This document shows positions 1 through 13,354 of a stretch of 64,000 nt of DNA, one piece after another (the first letter of the stretch is position 1; every line of letters starts with the position of its first letter). The notes under the pieces were generated by a model. The model saw only the letters and a list, made by a program, of their open reading frames with translations, had not been told where the DNA came from and did no database searches. The stretch lies in the NCBI GenBank assembly GCA_963277665.1, contig OY728142.1:13840001-13904000 (forward strand). The letters are read 5' to 3'. A program made the position numbers and the translations under genes. This DNA comes from Viscum album. Taxonomy: Eukaryota > Streptophyta > Magnoliopsida > Santalales > Viscaceae.

Positions 1-542
1 ATCTCCACTGTTTTTTTGATCTCCACCACTGATTTAATTGGTTTCTTTCTCTAGTAGGCCTTCTTTATTATGGGTTCCTCTGTTCTTATTCCTCTCTACC
101 CTTTCCCCTTTTTTTATGTCTCCCAAAAACCCTACGTATATTTGTTGGAACCATGGTTGTTCGATGCAGGAATTGGAGTTTGGTTTGTGTTTGTTGTTAA
201 TCCTCAGTGGAAGTTCAGAATGTGTTCCAGCAAAGTGATCATACAGTTCAAGCAGACAACAGTATGGAAGGTGGCGCTATTTCCAAGTGTTTGCCAAATT
301 TTAGGGCCTCAAAATCAGAAAATAAAGACACAGTTTGTTGAAAAAATGCAAAGAGGAAGTGGTGTGAAGAATATCAGGAGGCGTGTGCGAAAAATCAAGG
401 GCTGCGTGGAAAACAGAAATTTTGCGTGAAAAACAGTGGGTGTGCGCAAAAAAAAGTGTGGTGTGCGAAATAGAGGATCGTGGGTTTTCGCACAAATAGT
501 GTTTTGGAATCAGAACGTCAAAAAATGGTAAAGGCATGGGCT

Positions 543-571
543 GCGCGAAAAATCTGGAGTTGTGCGCGAAA
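543..571 (-). promoter_or_regulatory. Pair of E2F-type sites in LTR U3
   Basis: GCGCGAAA occurs at 543-550 and again at 564-571. Read on the minus strand both are TTTCGCGC, which fits the E2F consensus TTTSSCGC. They lie 21 bp apart and about 90 bp upstream of the TATA box. Related but non-matching GTGCGAAA motifs recur through 380-480. Binding is inferred from sequence only. Confidence 0.45.
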
Positions 572-655
572 ATTGATATCGGCGTGAAAGATTATGCGCC
601 AGATGAGAAGTTTTTCATGCCACATGAGGTTTTTCTTGCGGGGGTCTCAGATGCC

Positions 656-663
656 TATAAATA
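656..663 (+). promoter_or_regulatory. TATA box of the first LTR
   Basis: TATAAATA lies in a GC-richer context (GATGCC before, AGAGGTGACC after). A 17-base C run follows at 672-688. The expected start of transcription would be about 25-30 bp downstream, in or just after the C run. Confidence 0.6.
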
Positions 664-671
664 AGAGGTGA

Positions 672-688
672 CCCCCCCCCCCCCCCCC
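672..688 (+). repeat. C17 homopolymer
   Basis: There are seventeen consecutive C residues just after the TATA box. The true length may be uncertain because such runs are hard to sequence. A second run of fourteen C occurs at 14100-14113. Confidence 0.9.
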
Positions 689-1443
689 ATTCTGCATGGT
701 TGAAGACTTAGAGAAGATCCTAGGTCTGGTTCATGTAAAAGGTTTGCATAAAGGGGATTGTACAAAAAATTCCGAGCTTCGCGAAAAGGCAGAGCTACGC
801 GTAAAAATTGAGGCTGCACGTAAAATATTCAGTTGCACATAAAAGGGTGTTGGTGCGTGAAATATTTTTCCATGTGAAAAAAGAAATATTTCACTCAATT
901 GTAAGGTCTTGCGCACAAAGGGTTTGTGTTTCACGCAATTGTCATAGAAAGGTATTTCCTCATTCTGGTTATCTGGATCAGTGGTTTGGTGCGTACAAGT
1001 GCATCATTTACAGACATTGATGCAAGTAGAGTCTCGTACTGAGCAGAGACAAAGACTTCAATGAAAATCTATTGATGATACCTATACTTCTATAAACTGA
1101 ATGTGACTATGCCAAGGGCAGTGAGCTAGGGCGAGTCAACAGGAGTGACCCGAGGGATGCTGTGAGCTATCCCTAAACCTTTTGTAAAGACAGTTATCCT
1201 GGGATAGAGTGACTGTTACTGAACCTTTGTAATCCACATCTCGTGAAGTTTAGTGTAATTTGGTACGATCGATAAACTATCAACATATGCTCCTTGGATG
1301 TATCCCTTAGTGGTGAAACAAGTACAAAGTTTTGTGTCGTCTCTCTGCATGTGAATGTTTGCTTTCTGTTCATATCCACCATACAGTTTTAACAAGTTCT
1401 TACCAATGTGGTAACAAGATCCATCACTTTAAAAGCAAATGTT

Positions 1444-1478
1444 GACACCCTGATTCACCCCTCCCCTATCAGGGTGTC
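1444..1478 (+). other. Perfect stem-loop at LTR end
   Basis: GACACCCTGAT (1444-1454) and ATCAGGGTGTC (1468-1478) are exact reverse complements, separated by a 13-base pyrimidine-rich loop. The hairpin sits 13 bases before the LTR terminus and would form in the transcript as well as in DNA. Confidence 0.7.
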
Positions 1479-1491
1479 CCAGGGTCCTACA

Positions 1492-4400
1492 ATATGATTA
1501 TTTTTATTGAAAGGATGGGGTGTTTGATTCATAGGAGTTTCTGTTGTTAGAGAATGTGAAGGGACTCTTATGTCTTAAGGGTTCATTCCTTATTGTAGTT
1601 GATGAATTTTTTCTTAATAATTATTGTAATGAGGTAGGTGATTCTTTTCTACAATTTTATTAAATTAAAATGGATTCTTATTGATTATAAATGTTCATTT
1701 TTTAATTATATGAAACTATGTAAGAACCATGGGTGGATAAAGTATATTTAAATGATTTTAACAATTGGTAAGGAATAGGATTTCATGCCATTAGTTTTTA
1801 GACCATTTCCTAGTGTAATTTAAAGATTGTGAGTATTTTTTTAGAGGTATTTCTTGATTCTATCTTCGATTTTTAAATGGAAATTTCATATCAATTACTT
1901 TTCCAACCATGAGTTTTAGTGTTTAGAAGTTTTTAAAATATTTAAAATGGTCCGTTTTATTTTTAAGTGGAGTGTTAACCCTTATGTGTGATGTTTAAAA
2001 CTTCTTTATAAATTTGGTTGATTCCAATGTTTGGTTTAAGGGTATTTTTAGTTCCCATTCATGTTTTAAAATGTTTCAATGAAATTTAATCACAAGTGTT
2101 TATTGATCTAGCTTTGAAAAGAGTGGTGTCGACTTTAATTCTAATATTGTTTTTAGAAATGGTGCATTTTAAATTTTATGAGTAATGGGTTTTCATAAAA
2201 GGTGTGATTCACTCTTTAGCCCCATTTTATTTTTTAGGCTCATGGTGTCTTGTAATCCTGTGAGGTGGTGATATATATCTATGAATTAATATATAATCAT
2301 TATATTTTTATGTATATGGGACCTCTTGTTATAGTTTGTGGGAGGTGAGGTGTGAAATATTTCAAATGATTTATATTTGATTTGTGTCTTGAAGTATTTA
2401 TGATCACCACTATTTACTTATTATGGTATACCTTAAGAATCAGGTGAATGTATTAGGTGGGAGAATCCTTGAACATGGTGGATATATATTAACGGGTGTA
2501 GTACTGGGTTTGAGAGAAACCATATATGTGTCATTATCCCTAAGACCAAGAGTGCTTATAGTAGTTAGCGATAGAGAGAGCCTAGGGGGACCTTGAGAGA
2601 CTAAAGTAGGACCAAGATATCTTCTAACATTTTATGAATTCTTATTTTATAAAGGAACAATGGTTATTCAATGTCACACTGACACCCATTTTTTAGAGCC
2701 CGCTCATTATATCTTATGACACTAGGATCATGTTTAGCATCATTCTTGGGGATTTATTTATTTACTTTGATTGTATACTCTAGTCTTGTAATATTTTCTA
2801 GAACCTATGTATTTATGATACTCATCATGTGACTTTGTATGGTGGTTATAGATTAGTGCTATCTATATTCTATGTTTTTTGGTTTACTTTTCAAATGTTT
2901 TGAAATAGGTTTTATAAAATATTTTGAAATAATTAAGCTAAAATGGTTGTTTTAGTGTGATTTTAAACATTTTAATTTAGGAGTTCAAAAGTTTTGTTTT
3001 TAATTGGGAAAAATGGTTTCCTAAAGTGTTTTCATTGTTTTTTTTGTGAAAGTGAAAATAGTTAGTTATTAATTATTTAGTGGATAATAGTGTAAAAAAT
3101 TATATTTTAGGTCGTCCTGCTTAGTTTATTTCAAAATTTGTTTTAAAAGATTTATTAAGGAAACCATTTGAAAATTGAAAATCTATTTTTTAGTTTAAAA
3201 GTATGCATTTAAAAAAGGGGAAATTAATGATATAGTTTTCATATTGGATGTTAGTATGATTTTTTACAAGGGGGTTTGACCAAGAAAATAGTATTTCCAA
3301 GAGATAGTTTCCATTTATTAAAAAAAGACAACGACATTAAACATAATTAAGATGTGTTTATTCTTTCTTTAGGGAAAGGATTGTAAAATATGTTCATTTT
3401 TTCAGTATAATTAAAATTATAATAGTTAGGATATAATATTAAATTGATTATATATATTTGGATGGTGGACTCCTTCTTGGATTTTAGATCATGCCTATAT
3501 TTTTAAAGGATCATTTATATCATAGTTTGATTCGCCTATATTGATCTTATGGGGGAGATGTATAGTTTGGTGGTGATAATGGGTCATGTGAAAGCTTGTT
3601 GGAGAAAGTTTTAAGGATTTTCATTACATTTTGAATTTATATCATTCACTTTTACCAGTGGTATATTATTATTTTTTATTTTAAATATCTACCCCCAATA
3701 ATATTTGTTTTTCTGTCAGTTGTATCTTTTCTATTAGATATCTATTTTTATTAACTTCTACTTGGTTGGTTTGTCCATTTTATTTCAAATATTTATTTAT
3801 ATTAATGTTTTACGGTTAAATCATTCCAAATTTATGTTTTTTTATACCCAATAACTATTTTTTATCCCATGGGGATATAGAAATCCTTTATGGATTTATG
3901 GAAAACCAGGTTAGTTGGTAGGATAGATGACACACCAGACTAATTCATTAAAAACATACCATATCATATGGTTTATTAGAATACGAAGTAGGAGAATCCT
4001 ACAATTATGAAATATCTAATATCTATGTGAAAATATAATGGATATAGAGTTATTTAATTTATAAAGGTCATATATGGGTGTTTTGAAGGTATTAAAATCA
4101 AGATAGAAAGAGGGAGACTTTCCCCTACTATACTAAGTTGAAAAATAATGGGTGATTGAAGAGGATATTTCTATTCTTGGTCTTATTATTATTAATAACA
4201 TAATTTTTACTATATTTATAAGGAATATACAAAATAAATAACCATTTTCAAAGAGTTGTTTCAATATAGATTAAAGGATAATAACATCATATTGAATTTC
4301 ACAATCCATATATACATATTTAAATGTGAAAAGATTTTCTACTTACCATATTGATCATGAAGAGATGCTCGAGTCAATAAATTGTAAATATCCTTCATAG

Positions 4401-6921
4401 AATTAGTGAGTGGAGTAAATAAGACACAGTGATCGTGGTTTATTAGTGATTCCTTTTGAATTTTCTAATCTATATAGTTAGTATTATTACATCGTATCAC
4501 ATTGAAACATCATTGGTGTGTTCTCATCAATTTATGTCATTTGGGTGAACCAAATAAATCATGGTGTCCTTGAAGGTTTTATTTTATGTTCATATTCATG
4601 ATATGTGATGTTGATATATTTAATTAATAAATTGGTTGAATATATATTTTGATTACTAAGGGGATGAGGTACTAAAAGAAAAACATAAACTCCAAAAAAA
4701 TGCATAAATATAGAAACACCCTAATTCACCCTCTCTCTCTCAGGTTGTCTCACATATCAACAATAAACAGGGATTAAGGACCAACTGATCATCAAAAAAC
4801 ACCTAAATGACCCTTTAACCCCTACAAGTTATTATTAAACATATGAAATCTAAGGAAATAAAATTTTACTTCTTTTTGGGGTATTTTCACACCCTTGACA
4901 CAACCTACATATGAAATATCACATTAATCTCATATTAAATGATGGAAAAAGTTAGGTACCACACCTCAAAGTAGTAGAAGTATACTTATTTAAGATCACC
5001 TCATGAATAAACCTCAATAGAAAATAATCCCCTAACACTGAAAAAAAACCCTCCCCAGTTGATATTTTAGGTTAAGAAAATTGAAATAGTGAGAGAAAAT
5101 TATAATAGATAGAGGATAAGGATTATATAAATTTTTGGTTATCCATTATGATATATGAAACAGTATTCAAAAAATAATAAAAGAGATATCCCCATTGGAT
5201 AGAGAGAAAATAAGGATAACTGAGAAAGAGTTAGTAAAGATGGCTAAGAAAAAATGGATTTAATATTCAGATGTTTTTAACAGTTTGTTAATATAAATAA
5301 AATTTAATAAATTTGTAGGAGGAAATCAAGTACATAGTCCTCCCTCACTATGTACCTAACACCCAACTGGGTAACCTCTTATAGGTCACTAGATGGCCAG
5401 TGGCCCCCCAGGTCTTCCCCTCCATTATTTCAGTCCCCAAGTGCCACCTACAATTATACCAAGTACTCAATGACAGATTTCATAAAATATATATTCTCAA
5501 ATAATGGTCTATTTTTGAAAATTTTGACCCCAATCCTTCATCAACTACTCCAAAAATATAAACTTTCTAAAATATACACTATTTATCTAAAATTAGAAAA
5601 AAAAAATATACCTTGATATGTACAGTTAATTATAAAAATTTCCTTAATATATCATTTATTATAGGATCATTCCTATTTGTCATCATTGCATATTATATAA
5701 CGATACATTGAAATAACTCTAAGGATTCTATCTTGTTTTCACTTTCCTCAATCTCCAAAATTATCATATGGAAATTAAAAGGAAACCTTTATAGTATGTA
5801 TATCCCAATATTTAAATTTTCAAGAATTTTTCTAAGCTAATTCATGTCCTCTACAAACACATTTAACAAGTTTAGGAATGCATCAATAGTTTATGTCCAA
5901 TGAATGAAATATTAATTGTATTTTTTATGAATAACTTAAAGATTAGACTCTTTCACCATTGAATTTACTTTATAAATATTTACTAATTTCTCTAACATGG
6001 ACTCTGAGTACTTACATGACATCATCTTCATTTAGATTTTGTTAGTGTGTTCTCCCTAGGATCAATAATTTATATAGGATTGATACATAATTTGTTATAT
6101 TCTTTTTCAATGATAGATTTTTTTTCTATATAAACAAAGACTCAAAGAATGAATATATAGTAGGAATCCAATTTATGTAATTGAAAACAATCTTACACAT
6201 ATTTATTAAATAATTAAAAATTATATACATAAAATATCAATAATGAATTATATTTAATGATCACTTCCATAATAAATGAAGAGAGAACCACCATAGAAAA
6301 ATAACCATTGGATCTTTACCACCTTTTTGTGAAAATTAAATTAATGAGTCATTTTTTAGTGGTAATTTTAATTTTTCTCTCAGAGCAGGGTCAGGGAAAC
6401 ACTATTGTAGAATTGTTTTATATAGATCTATCATCACACCATTATGGGTGATGGTCATGTTATGAAAACTATATGATCAGGGAATCACATTATATTTTAA
6501 TGGAGACATTATTATATGAAGTAATTTGGTACCACCATGATCATTGGGTTTCATGACATGGTGATGTTTTATTTGGTGTTTACATACGCAATGGTTAGGA
6601 TAGTTCATGTTGTGTATTGGGTTTCATACCCTGGATATGACCCTTATGTGATGAAAATTTGGAAAAATAAAGCCCTTATATATTGTTATATTATGTTGAA
6701 GTTCCCCCCTCCATGATGGTGATCCTTACATAAGGGTTCTGGTAAGATTTACATATTACTTTATTAGTTTTACAAAAGAGTGATTAGTCATTCCATAACC
6801 CTTAGGTCACTCCATCAACGATTGACCAGTGAGATCCATCACGATGTATAATTAAAGGGTTATTCCATTAGAGTGGGGTTATACGGTAGGTGTTGGTTAT
6901 ATGATAAATCAATATAGTACA
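1492..6921. other. AT-rich stretch without a gene
   Basis: I find no supported gene here. The sequence is low-complexity and AT-rich, with scattered relics. A copia-like LTR end lies at 4718-4763, and a GC-richer patch at 5335-5450 contains short C/G runs (CCCCCC near 5404). 6380-6900 is moderately GC-richer and resembles decayed LTR DNA. It is the left flank of the element at 6922. The 88-codon open frame at 5350-5616 has no recognisable protein character. Confidence 0.5.
4718..4763 (+). mobile_element. Relic of a copia-like LTR end
   Basis: ACACCCTAATTCACCC followed by a CT run and CAGGTTGTCTCACA closely parallels the LTR terminus at 1445-1491. The second arm of the hairpin seen there is degraded here. 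No partner LTR was identified. Confidence 0.4.
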
Positions 6922-7556
6922 TGTTATAGGATACATTTCACCAAATGTAATGTAGGTTGAGTACTTGTATTTTCCAACTTGTAGGATTAGTGCATAAATC
7001 TATGACCTCCTTCACACACATTTTATTAAGTTTTTTAATCCATTATAAATAGATTAATTATAGCTTGTATATCCATTATAAAGGTACAACGGATTATAAA
7101 AAATGATAAAAAATGTATGATGATACATTGAACACGGATAATGTTTTTCATTAAATGAATCATGTTGAGGATAACTATATAAAGGGATGAGATCCCTCAT
7201 GTTGGGTACATATTATTATATGAAATCCATTCTATTCTCTCTTCTTCTCAATATGAATTTTATCACTAGGTGAAGGTGCTAGTACCTCTTATGCATTTAT
7301 GAATCCTCAAGAAATGATCTTGGATCCCTTGATATATGTAATCCCCTCAAAGGTGGGAGGCTTTTATCTATTTCTCAAATGATTAATATCAAGGGTTCTC
7401 TATCAATGATTGAATACTAATCTTTTTGTTATCCATATTTTCATGTTTATTTTCATCGTTTAAATTACATGTAGATTATGTCAATGATATATTGAGTACA
7501 TTTATGGGTTTTATTCCACTTCCTTTGTTCATATGATAAACCTCTAAAACCCATCA
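6922..7556 (+). repeat. 5' LTR of the 6922-13999 element
   Basis: It starts TGTTATAGGATACATTTC and ends CCCATCA, directly before the primer-binding site. It pairs with 13355-13999. A block at 7160-7250 (tataaagggatgagatccctc, then a CT-rich run) matches 13627-13700 and may be the promoter region. Confidence 0.7.
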
Positions 7557-7557
7557 A

Positions 7558-7569
7558 TGGTATCAGATT
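7558..7569 (+). other. Primer-binding site, tRNA-iMet type
   Basis: TGGTATCAGATT matches the canonical plant iMet primer-binding sequence TGGTATCAGAGC except for the last two bases. Its place one base after the LTR supports both the LTR end and the plus orientation. Confidence 0.75.
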
Positions 7570-10500
7570 AAATTATTTTAAAAATAAATATGTTACTTTT
7601 TTTATTTTAAAAATAAAATGTTTGTAAGACCTCACTAGAATCAAACCACATAAAATTATATTTACTGTCAACATAATTTTCTGTTTAGTAAATTAGGTAA
7701 TGTTGTATGAAAACGTAGCAAGAGGAACTCTCTTATAATACTATATTGAGTGTCAATGTAATCTCAAGAAAAACATGAGGATTCATTTGTATGAAAATGT
7801 ATCCTACACTAGGGAATGGCACTAAATTATTTAGATAATGCAATTTTAACTTATAAAATCTAAATTACATTAAAAGTCTAACATAACATAGCGTCTGTGA
7901 ACATTCTATGTTAGGGTTTAGTATATCCTACAACTTTAAAACATTTCATCATTTTGATGATACTTAATGATACATTGAGTGTCAACGTTTTGTGAGGTTT
8001 AAAAAAGATATTACATTAAGTTTCAATATAATATGAAGTTTGATACTCTACCATGACACTATATTATGATGAAATATAATTTCAAGTGGCCATAAAAATT
8101 TAAAATTAATTTAAATTAATATTTATTTAATTTATATTATAATTTAATAATTATTAATAAATTATATATATTATTCTTTGTAAAATTATTATTTTTTAAG
8201 TCTAAATTAAATATAGAAATTGTTATATTTTTTTATCATGTCTTTTGATAAATAAAAATATTGTCTATTTATTAATAAAAATATGTCATGAATTTTATTT
8301 GATTATTAGTAAAAAAAATTATGTAATGGAAAATATATATATCAGAATATTTATAAAATATAAAAAACACTATAAATTAAATATAAAAAGTTGGTGTTTA
8401 TTTGATTAAATATTTTATGAAATATTTATTTTAAATATTAAATTAATATTACAAAGTTAATATTAATCATATATTTTTAAAATTTATACGGTTAAAAAAA
8501 TTAAAAATCAACGTAAAAGGTATTTTGATAATACTGTATTTTTTAATGAAGTTTATAAAATAATTAATTATAAACAGTTAATAATTAATTCTATAAATGT
8601 TTATGACAAAATAAAAAAAATGTTCAAAATACTAAATGATAATAATTAAAATATATTTCACAAAATTATATTGAAAGACTTGTGATTTTGAATTAAAATT
8701 TTTATTTATAAATTACTAGAGTAATTTAGAAAGATTTTATAAATTACATAAATAAGGACAGAATATAAAACAATTTATATTTATAGTTATGAATTGTTCA
8801 TAAAAAATTAATTTGAATTGTTCAAAAAATTAGGCATTATTTAAGATATTATTGACATAAAATCTTAAAAAAAATATTGATGAGAGTTTTAAATATGGTT
8901 TAAATAATTTATAATTTTATGATATTTTGATTATCTAAATAGTTCAAAAAATATAAATTATGTTATAAAATTTTTTACTCATAAAATACCATTATATTCC
9001 ACATTGTGTTATGAAATATTTTTTTACTAACAGTGCATATAAATTATTTATGTTCAAAGTTGTCAAGTATTCATAATATTTTTCTTAATTATATGTTGTT
9101 TATAGTAAGATTTTATTTATGAATTATTAATTTTTTTAATCCCATGTCTAAATTTATGGAATGTTAATTTATTTAGAAATTATTCCTTTTTTAATATATA
9201 TTTCTAATTTTTTATATAATTTAAATAATTTTTATTCTTTATTTATGTGATAAATTTATTCTAGGAGATAGATCCTTATATTACATTATAAGCGCAACTC
9301 TATAAAATTTAATTTCTCAACTACCTTGACCTTGGATTGTTTAAGAGTTATGAGTTGGAGAATAATTGTTGAATATATTTTTTCAATATTAGGTATTAGA
9401 AATATCATGGATTGAATTATTTCTTGATTATTGTCTCCCTGGGCAGAGGAACCTAGGGTCAGACTTCCCTCTCACATGGATTCTTAGTAATTATTTAAGA
9501 AATCTAAGGGGTTAGCTATTTTTCATCCTTGGTTTACTCTTGAAATTTTTTTAATCTCATATAAATCTATGTATTTTCATGGAAAGGTTCATGTAAATAT
9601 TTCATAAGATGCATTGGGATATGTATGAATATGATTGACTTTTATTTTTTGGAGAGTGACACAAACTATGGGTTGTGTAAAAAGTTACACATTAATGTGG
9701 TTTGAACACATTAATTTGGTGGATGGAATCTAGATTTGAAAACTAAATCATTAGAATCATTCCTATATAACGGAATAATACATTTGAAGATAAATATTTC
9801 TCATTTTGAAATTGTTATGAATTTAATATTCAAATGATTTACATTAAATTATAGAGACTAAAAAAACCACTTAAATACTATGTGTCATACTCCTTCCAAA
9901 TTAGCACTTATCATGAACATAAAAATCTAACCAAGTAGTTTTTTCTATATTTGGGTGCCCCTAGATTTTATTGTGTAAGGAAAGTGAGTAATAATTGACT
10001 CTAGATTGTCTTACTCAGTAGTTTTTCATAATATTCGGGTTCACCTAGATTATCTAGTTCTAACTTATATTTAGTGTTTCCTCTTAGCGAAACTAGCTAG
10101 GAAACCCTGATGTTTAGTATACTATAGGAATAGATTTTCATGAATCCATATAATGTATTTTGATAAAAATTTATCTACTCAATTATCTAAGAATCATAAC
10201 GATAATGATTGGGATGATTCCCATTAAAAATAACTATGTTCTAAGATGAATTCCCTAGAAGACTCATTTCTTAGTGAAATATAGATCTTGTCTCACCAAA
10301 TTGATAAAATGTATTGGTTCATCAATTTTAGTGGATGTAATTTCCTTAGACACCCTTTATGAAAAAATGTTGTACATAACACTCATACGATAAAAGATTA
10401 TTTTATAGATAAATATAATCATAATTATCGAAGTCAACATTTAACTTAAAAAAAAAGTAGCCTAGAATAAAAAAATCCTAACATTGGTAACTTAAGAAAA

Positions 10501-13354
10501 GTTTTTAAGTAATATTCTATATATAAAAAACACATTCTTGAGTAAAAGAACTATTTAAGTTATTAAAAAGATATTCTAAGATGAATATGTGAAGCATATA
10601 ATGATTTTCTTAAGGTTTAGTTTTTGGAATTGTTTTGGTTAATGAATTTTTAATGTTTTATTTGATGTAAATATCCTGAAAATGTAGATAAATTAAAGAA
10701 AAGATCATCTAATGGTATCCATATTTTTGAATAGATGAACTAGGCAAGTGACATCTAGTTTCAAATACTATATATACAATACAAGTGGGTAAAGGATAAG
10801 GAATGTTTTTTTGGGGATTATAATGTAGTTTATTCAAGTAGCTAATGAATGTATTTTAAACCTAAGGGTAATATTAGGAAAGAGTTATAATTCTATATGA
10901 AAAGATTATTTGAAATACATGTATAAATTTATTAAACTACAGGGAATATTGATATCATGTGTGTGAGTTATGGAAATAAATTCCTTGATTTTGAATGGTA
11001 TGAGATACTAAATTTATATTTTAAAAGGTTTATAAATACATAGTAAGTCCAAACTGAAGAAACTAAATGAATGATCTTGTATTTTTTATTCAAGTGGTGA
11101 ATAAAATATTTTATATTTTAAATATTTAAATACTATAGAGTTTATTGAACTAAGTTGATTCCAAGTAAAATATGTGTATATTAATCTTATTTATCTTACA
11201 TGACAAGATAATTGGTTCACTAAAAAATAGTTTTAGTACAAAATTGATATAATTGATTGAATACAAAAGGTTTAATATTGATCAAGATCAATCGCATGCT
11301 TGAAAATGATGGAAGCGTAATTTTTTATATCTAAAATATATTTTTTATCTAGTTATTTTTTAAAATATAAGGTAATTTTTTCCCATGACTCAAAAGTGTT
11401 GTAAAAATTCTCTAAACACATAGAATACCATGTGAGATATGTAAAATTATTAAATTTTTTAAATATTCATAATAAAAAGAAAATGAGTCTAATTTCCTAA
11501 CATAAATATGTTCTTTTTAATCCTAAAAAAATATTGTAATAAATAATTTAATGACTAAGAGGCTACTGGGAGTATGTTTTAACTTAGAGAAGTGAAATGA
11601 TAACAAATAAAAATAATACACTAGTTTTAGATTAATTTATTCTTCACTATAATTCCTAAAGAATTAAGAAATGTGGTATTAAAGGAAAATGTAAATAATT
11701 ACATTTAGTTATGGTAAGAAAGTAAATATCACTTTTAATAAGAAAAATATTATGCCAGATTATAAAGAGAATGTTAATTTATCCTAAAAGAGTTTAGGAT
11801 ATGGTAGATAATAACATTGTAAATATGTAAATTAAAAAATGTGGATGGTAGAGGTTCCAAGTATGATTATGATGTTAATCTTAGAAAGAGTTTTGTGTAG
11901 AAAAATGACAACATTTTATACTTTAATGTTATGAATATAAGGAGTTCGAATATGTTCAAAGAGTTGAACATTATGAATATGATTACTAATGTCTCATTAT
12001 TATTAACAATATCTATCTTAATAGATATTACTCAATAAAAGAGTTTATTTATAGAATCATATAATATGGTATTATTGATATGTGATATGAATTAAATATA
12101 GATTCAATAAGTGAAAAAAACCTATTACTAAAGCAACTACATGAGGATCGTAATGTATACCTGGTTATAAAATACTTGAGTGATTTGTTGGGATAGTTTT
12201 GCATGTATCATGGTTTTATAAATTCAATCTTCATTTATCACTAATTCATGTATGATTAAATTTATTTTTATTTAATGTTAGAATGATAATATCCCATAAA
12301 AGTAAAACATTGAGGTGTCTCAAACCAATGATCATAACGAAGCATAATCAGATATGATGATATGTAATGGTTAGCTTGAATATATTCTTTTATGATTTAT
12401 AAAGGGTTGTATAATAGATATAACAAATTGATTTATAAGGTAATAGGTATAGACTTGTTACTAGGAATAAATTTCTAAAGTAAAACTCATGGAATATCAT
12501 ATATTCATTGAAATACTTAGTAGTGTATTATTATTATTAATCATTCTTACCTAAGGTTTTCAAGATACCTAGTGTGAGAACATAAATACCTTGATATATT
12601 ACTTATGAAATCAAAATATTGAATTACCTAATATGGGGGTGGTTGCGTATGTTGTTGATCATTTCATTAGTTGGAGTGTAGCCAAGATGGGATTTGTCCC
12701 CTTGTATGAAAAGTAAATACATCTATAAATTTATTTAATAAGACTGATGAAATACATGGATATGATTAGTTGAGTCTCCTATAATATGTTCAACTATTTT
12801 GATGAGTTATATGTGATTTCATCATCCACTAAATTAATTACATATAATGTATACATTGACATGGTCTGTATTTTTCTGAGAATCAACAAAAGATGAGATG
12901 TATTATACTATATTTACATTTTTTATATCTAGTGGTTATATAGTGTCATGGGAAAATGTTTTATATAAATATAAATAATATATATATGATATATATTTTG
13001 GTTGAAATAATTAAATAATGATATGACCATTTAAGATAGAGATCACACCATATCCCTTTGTAGCTTGAGTGGAACATATACTTTATGAGAAAATGTTCTT
13101 TAATTAAATATATGAAATATAGATTTAATATATGATTTATATTATATTAATTCCTATAGGGTCACAAATTTAGGCCTCTGGATAAATATTAAATTTTGGA
13201 TTTGAGTTTTTTCCAAAATGAGGAGATATTGATAAAACTACATCCAACAGAGTTTTGTATGGATTCAAAAAGTGTTTTGAAGTTGGACAAAATGTATTTA
13301 TACGATTTTAGTGAATTTGATAGATTTAAGGTTATGAACTAAAACATATTTATA
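7570..13354 (+). pseudogene. Unreadable retrotransposon interior
   Basis: No reading frame longer than about 60 codons survives and no gag, reverse transcriptase or integrase motif could be recognised in any frame. 8100-9280 is extremely rich in A and T. Less AT-rich patches near 9420-9480, 9990-10110 and 12650-12720 may be the least decayed remains of the coding region. Confidence 0.4.

Larger units (their letters stand above)
1..1491 (+). mobile_element. Ty1/copia-like LTR, right-hand part or solo LTR
   Basis: This block is clearly less AT-rich than the DNA after it. It has an LTR promoter layout: a repeat-rich U3, a TATA box at 656, a downstream leader, and an end of the type ATTCACCCC...AGGGTG...CCTACA that is common at the 3' ends of plant Ty1/copia LTRs. 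The last base is placed at 1491 (CCTACA). No primer-binding site follows, so it is a 3' LTR or a solo LTR. The left boundary is outside the window or not recognisable. Short open frames in it (for example 70-429) overlap the U3 repeats and are not treated as genes. The copia assignment rests only on the LTR-end style. Confidence 0.55.

Noticed and set aside
70..429. Open frame of 119 codons near the left end, and overlapping frames to 1382
   Set aside because: They lie within the U3 and leader of an LTR, overlap repeats in several frames and show no domain or codon character.
5350..5616. Open frame of 88 codons
   Set aside because: No start context, no homology recognised, and its second half is low-complexity AT-rich sequence.
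7680..8050. Recurring text such as ATATTGAGTGTCAATGT and ATACATTGAGTGTCAACG
   Set aside because: Only two or three weak matches at irregular spacing. Chance similarity in AT-rich DNA cannot be excluded.
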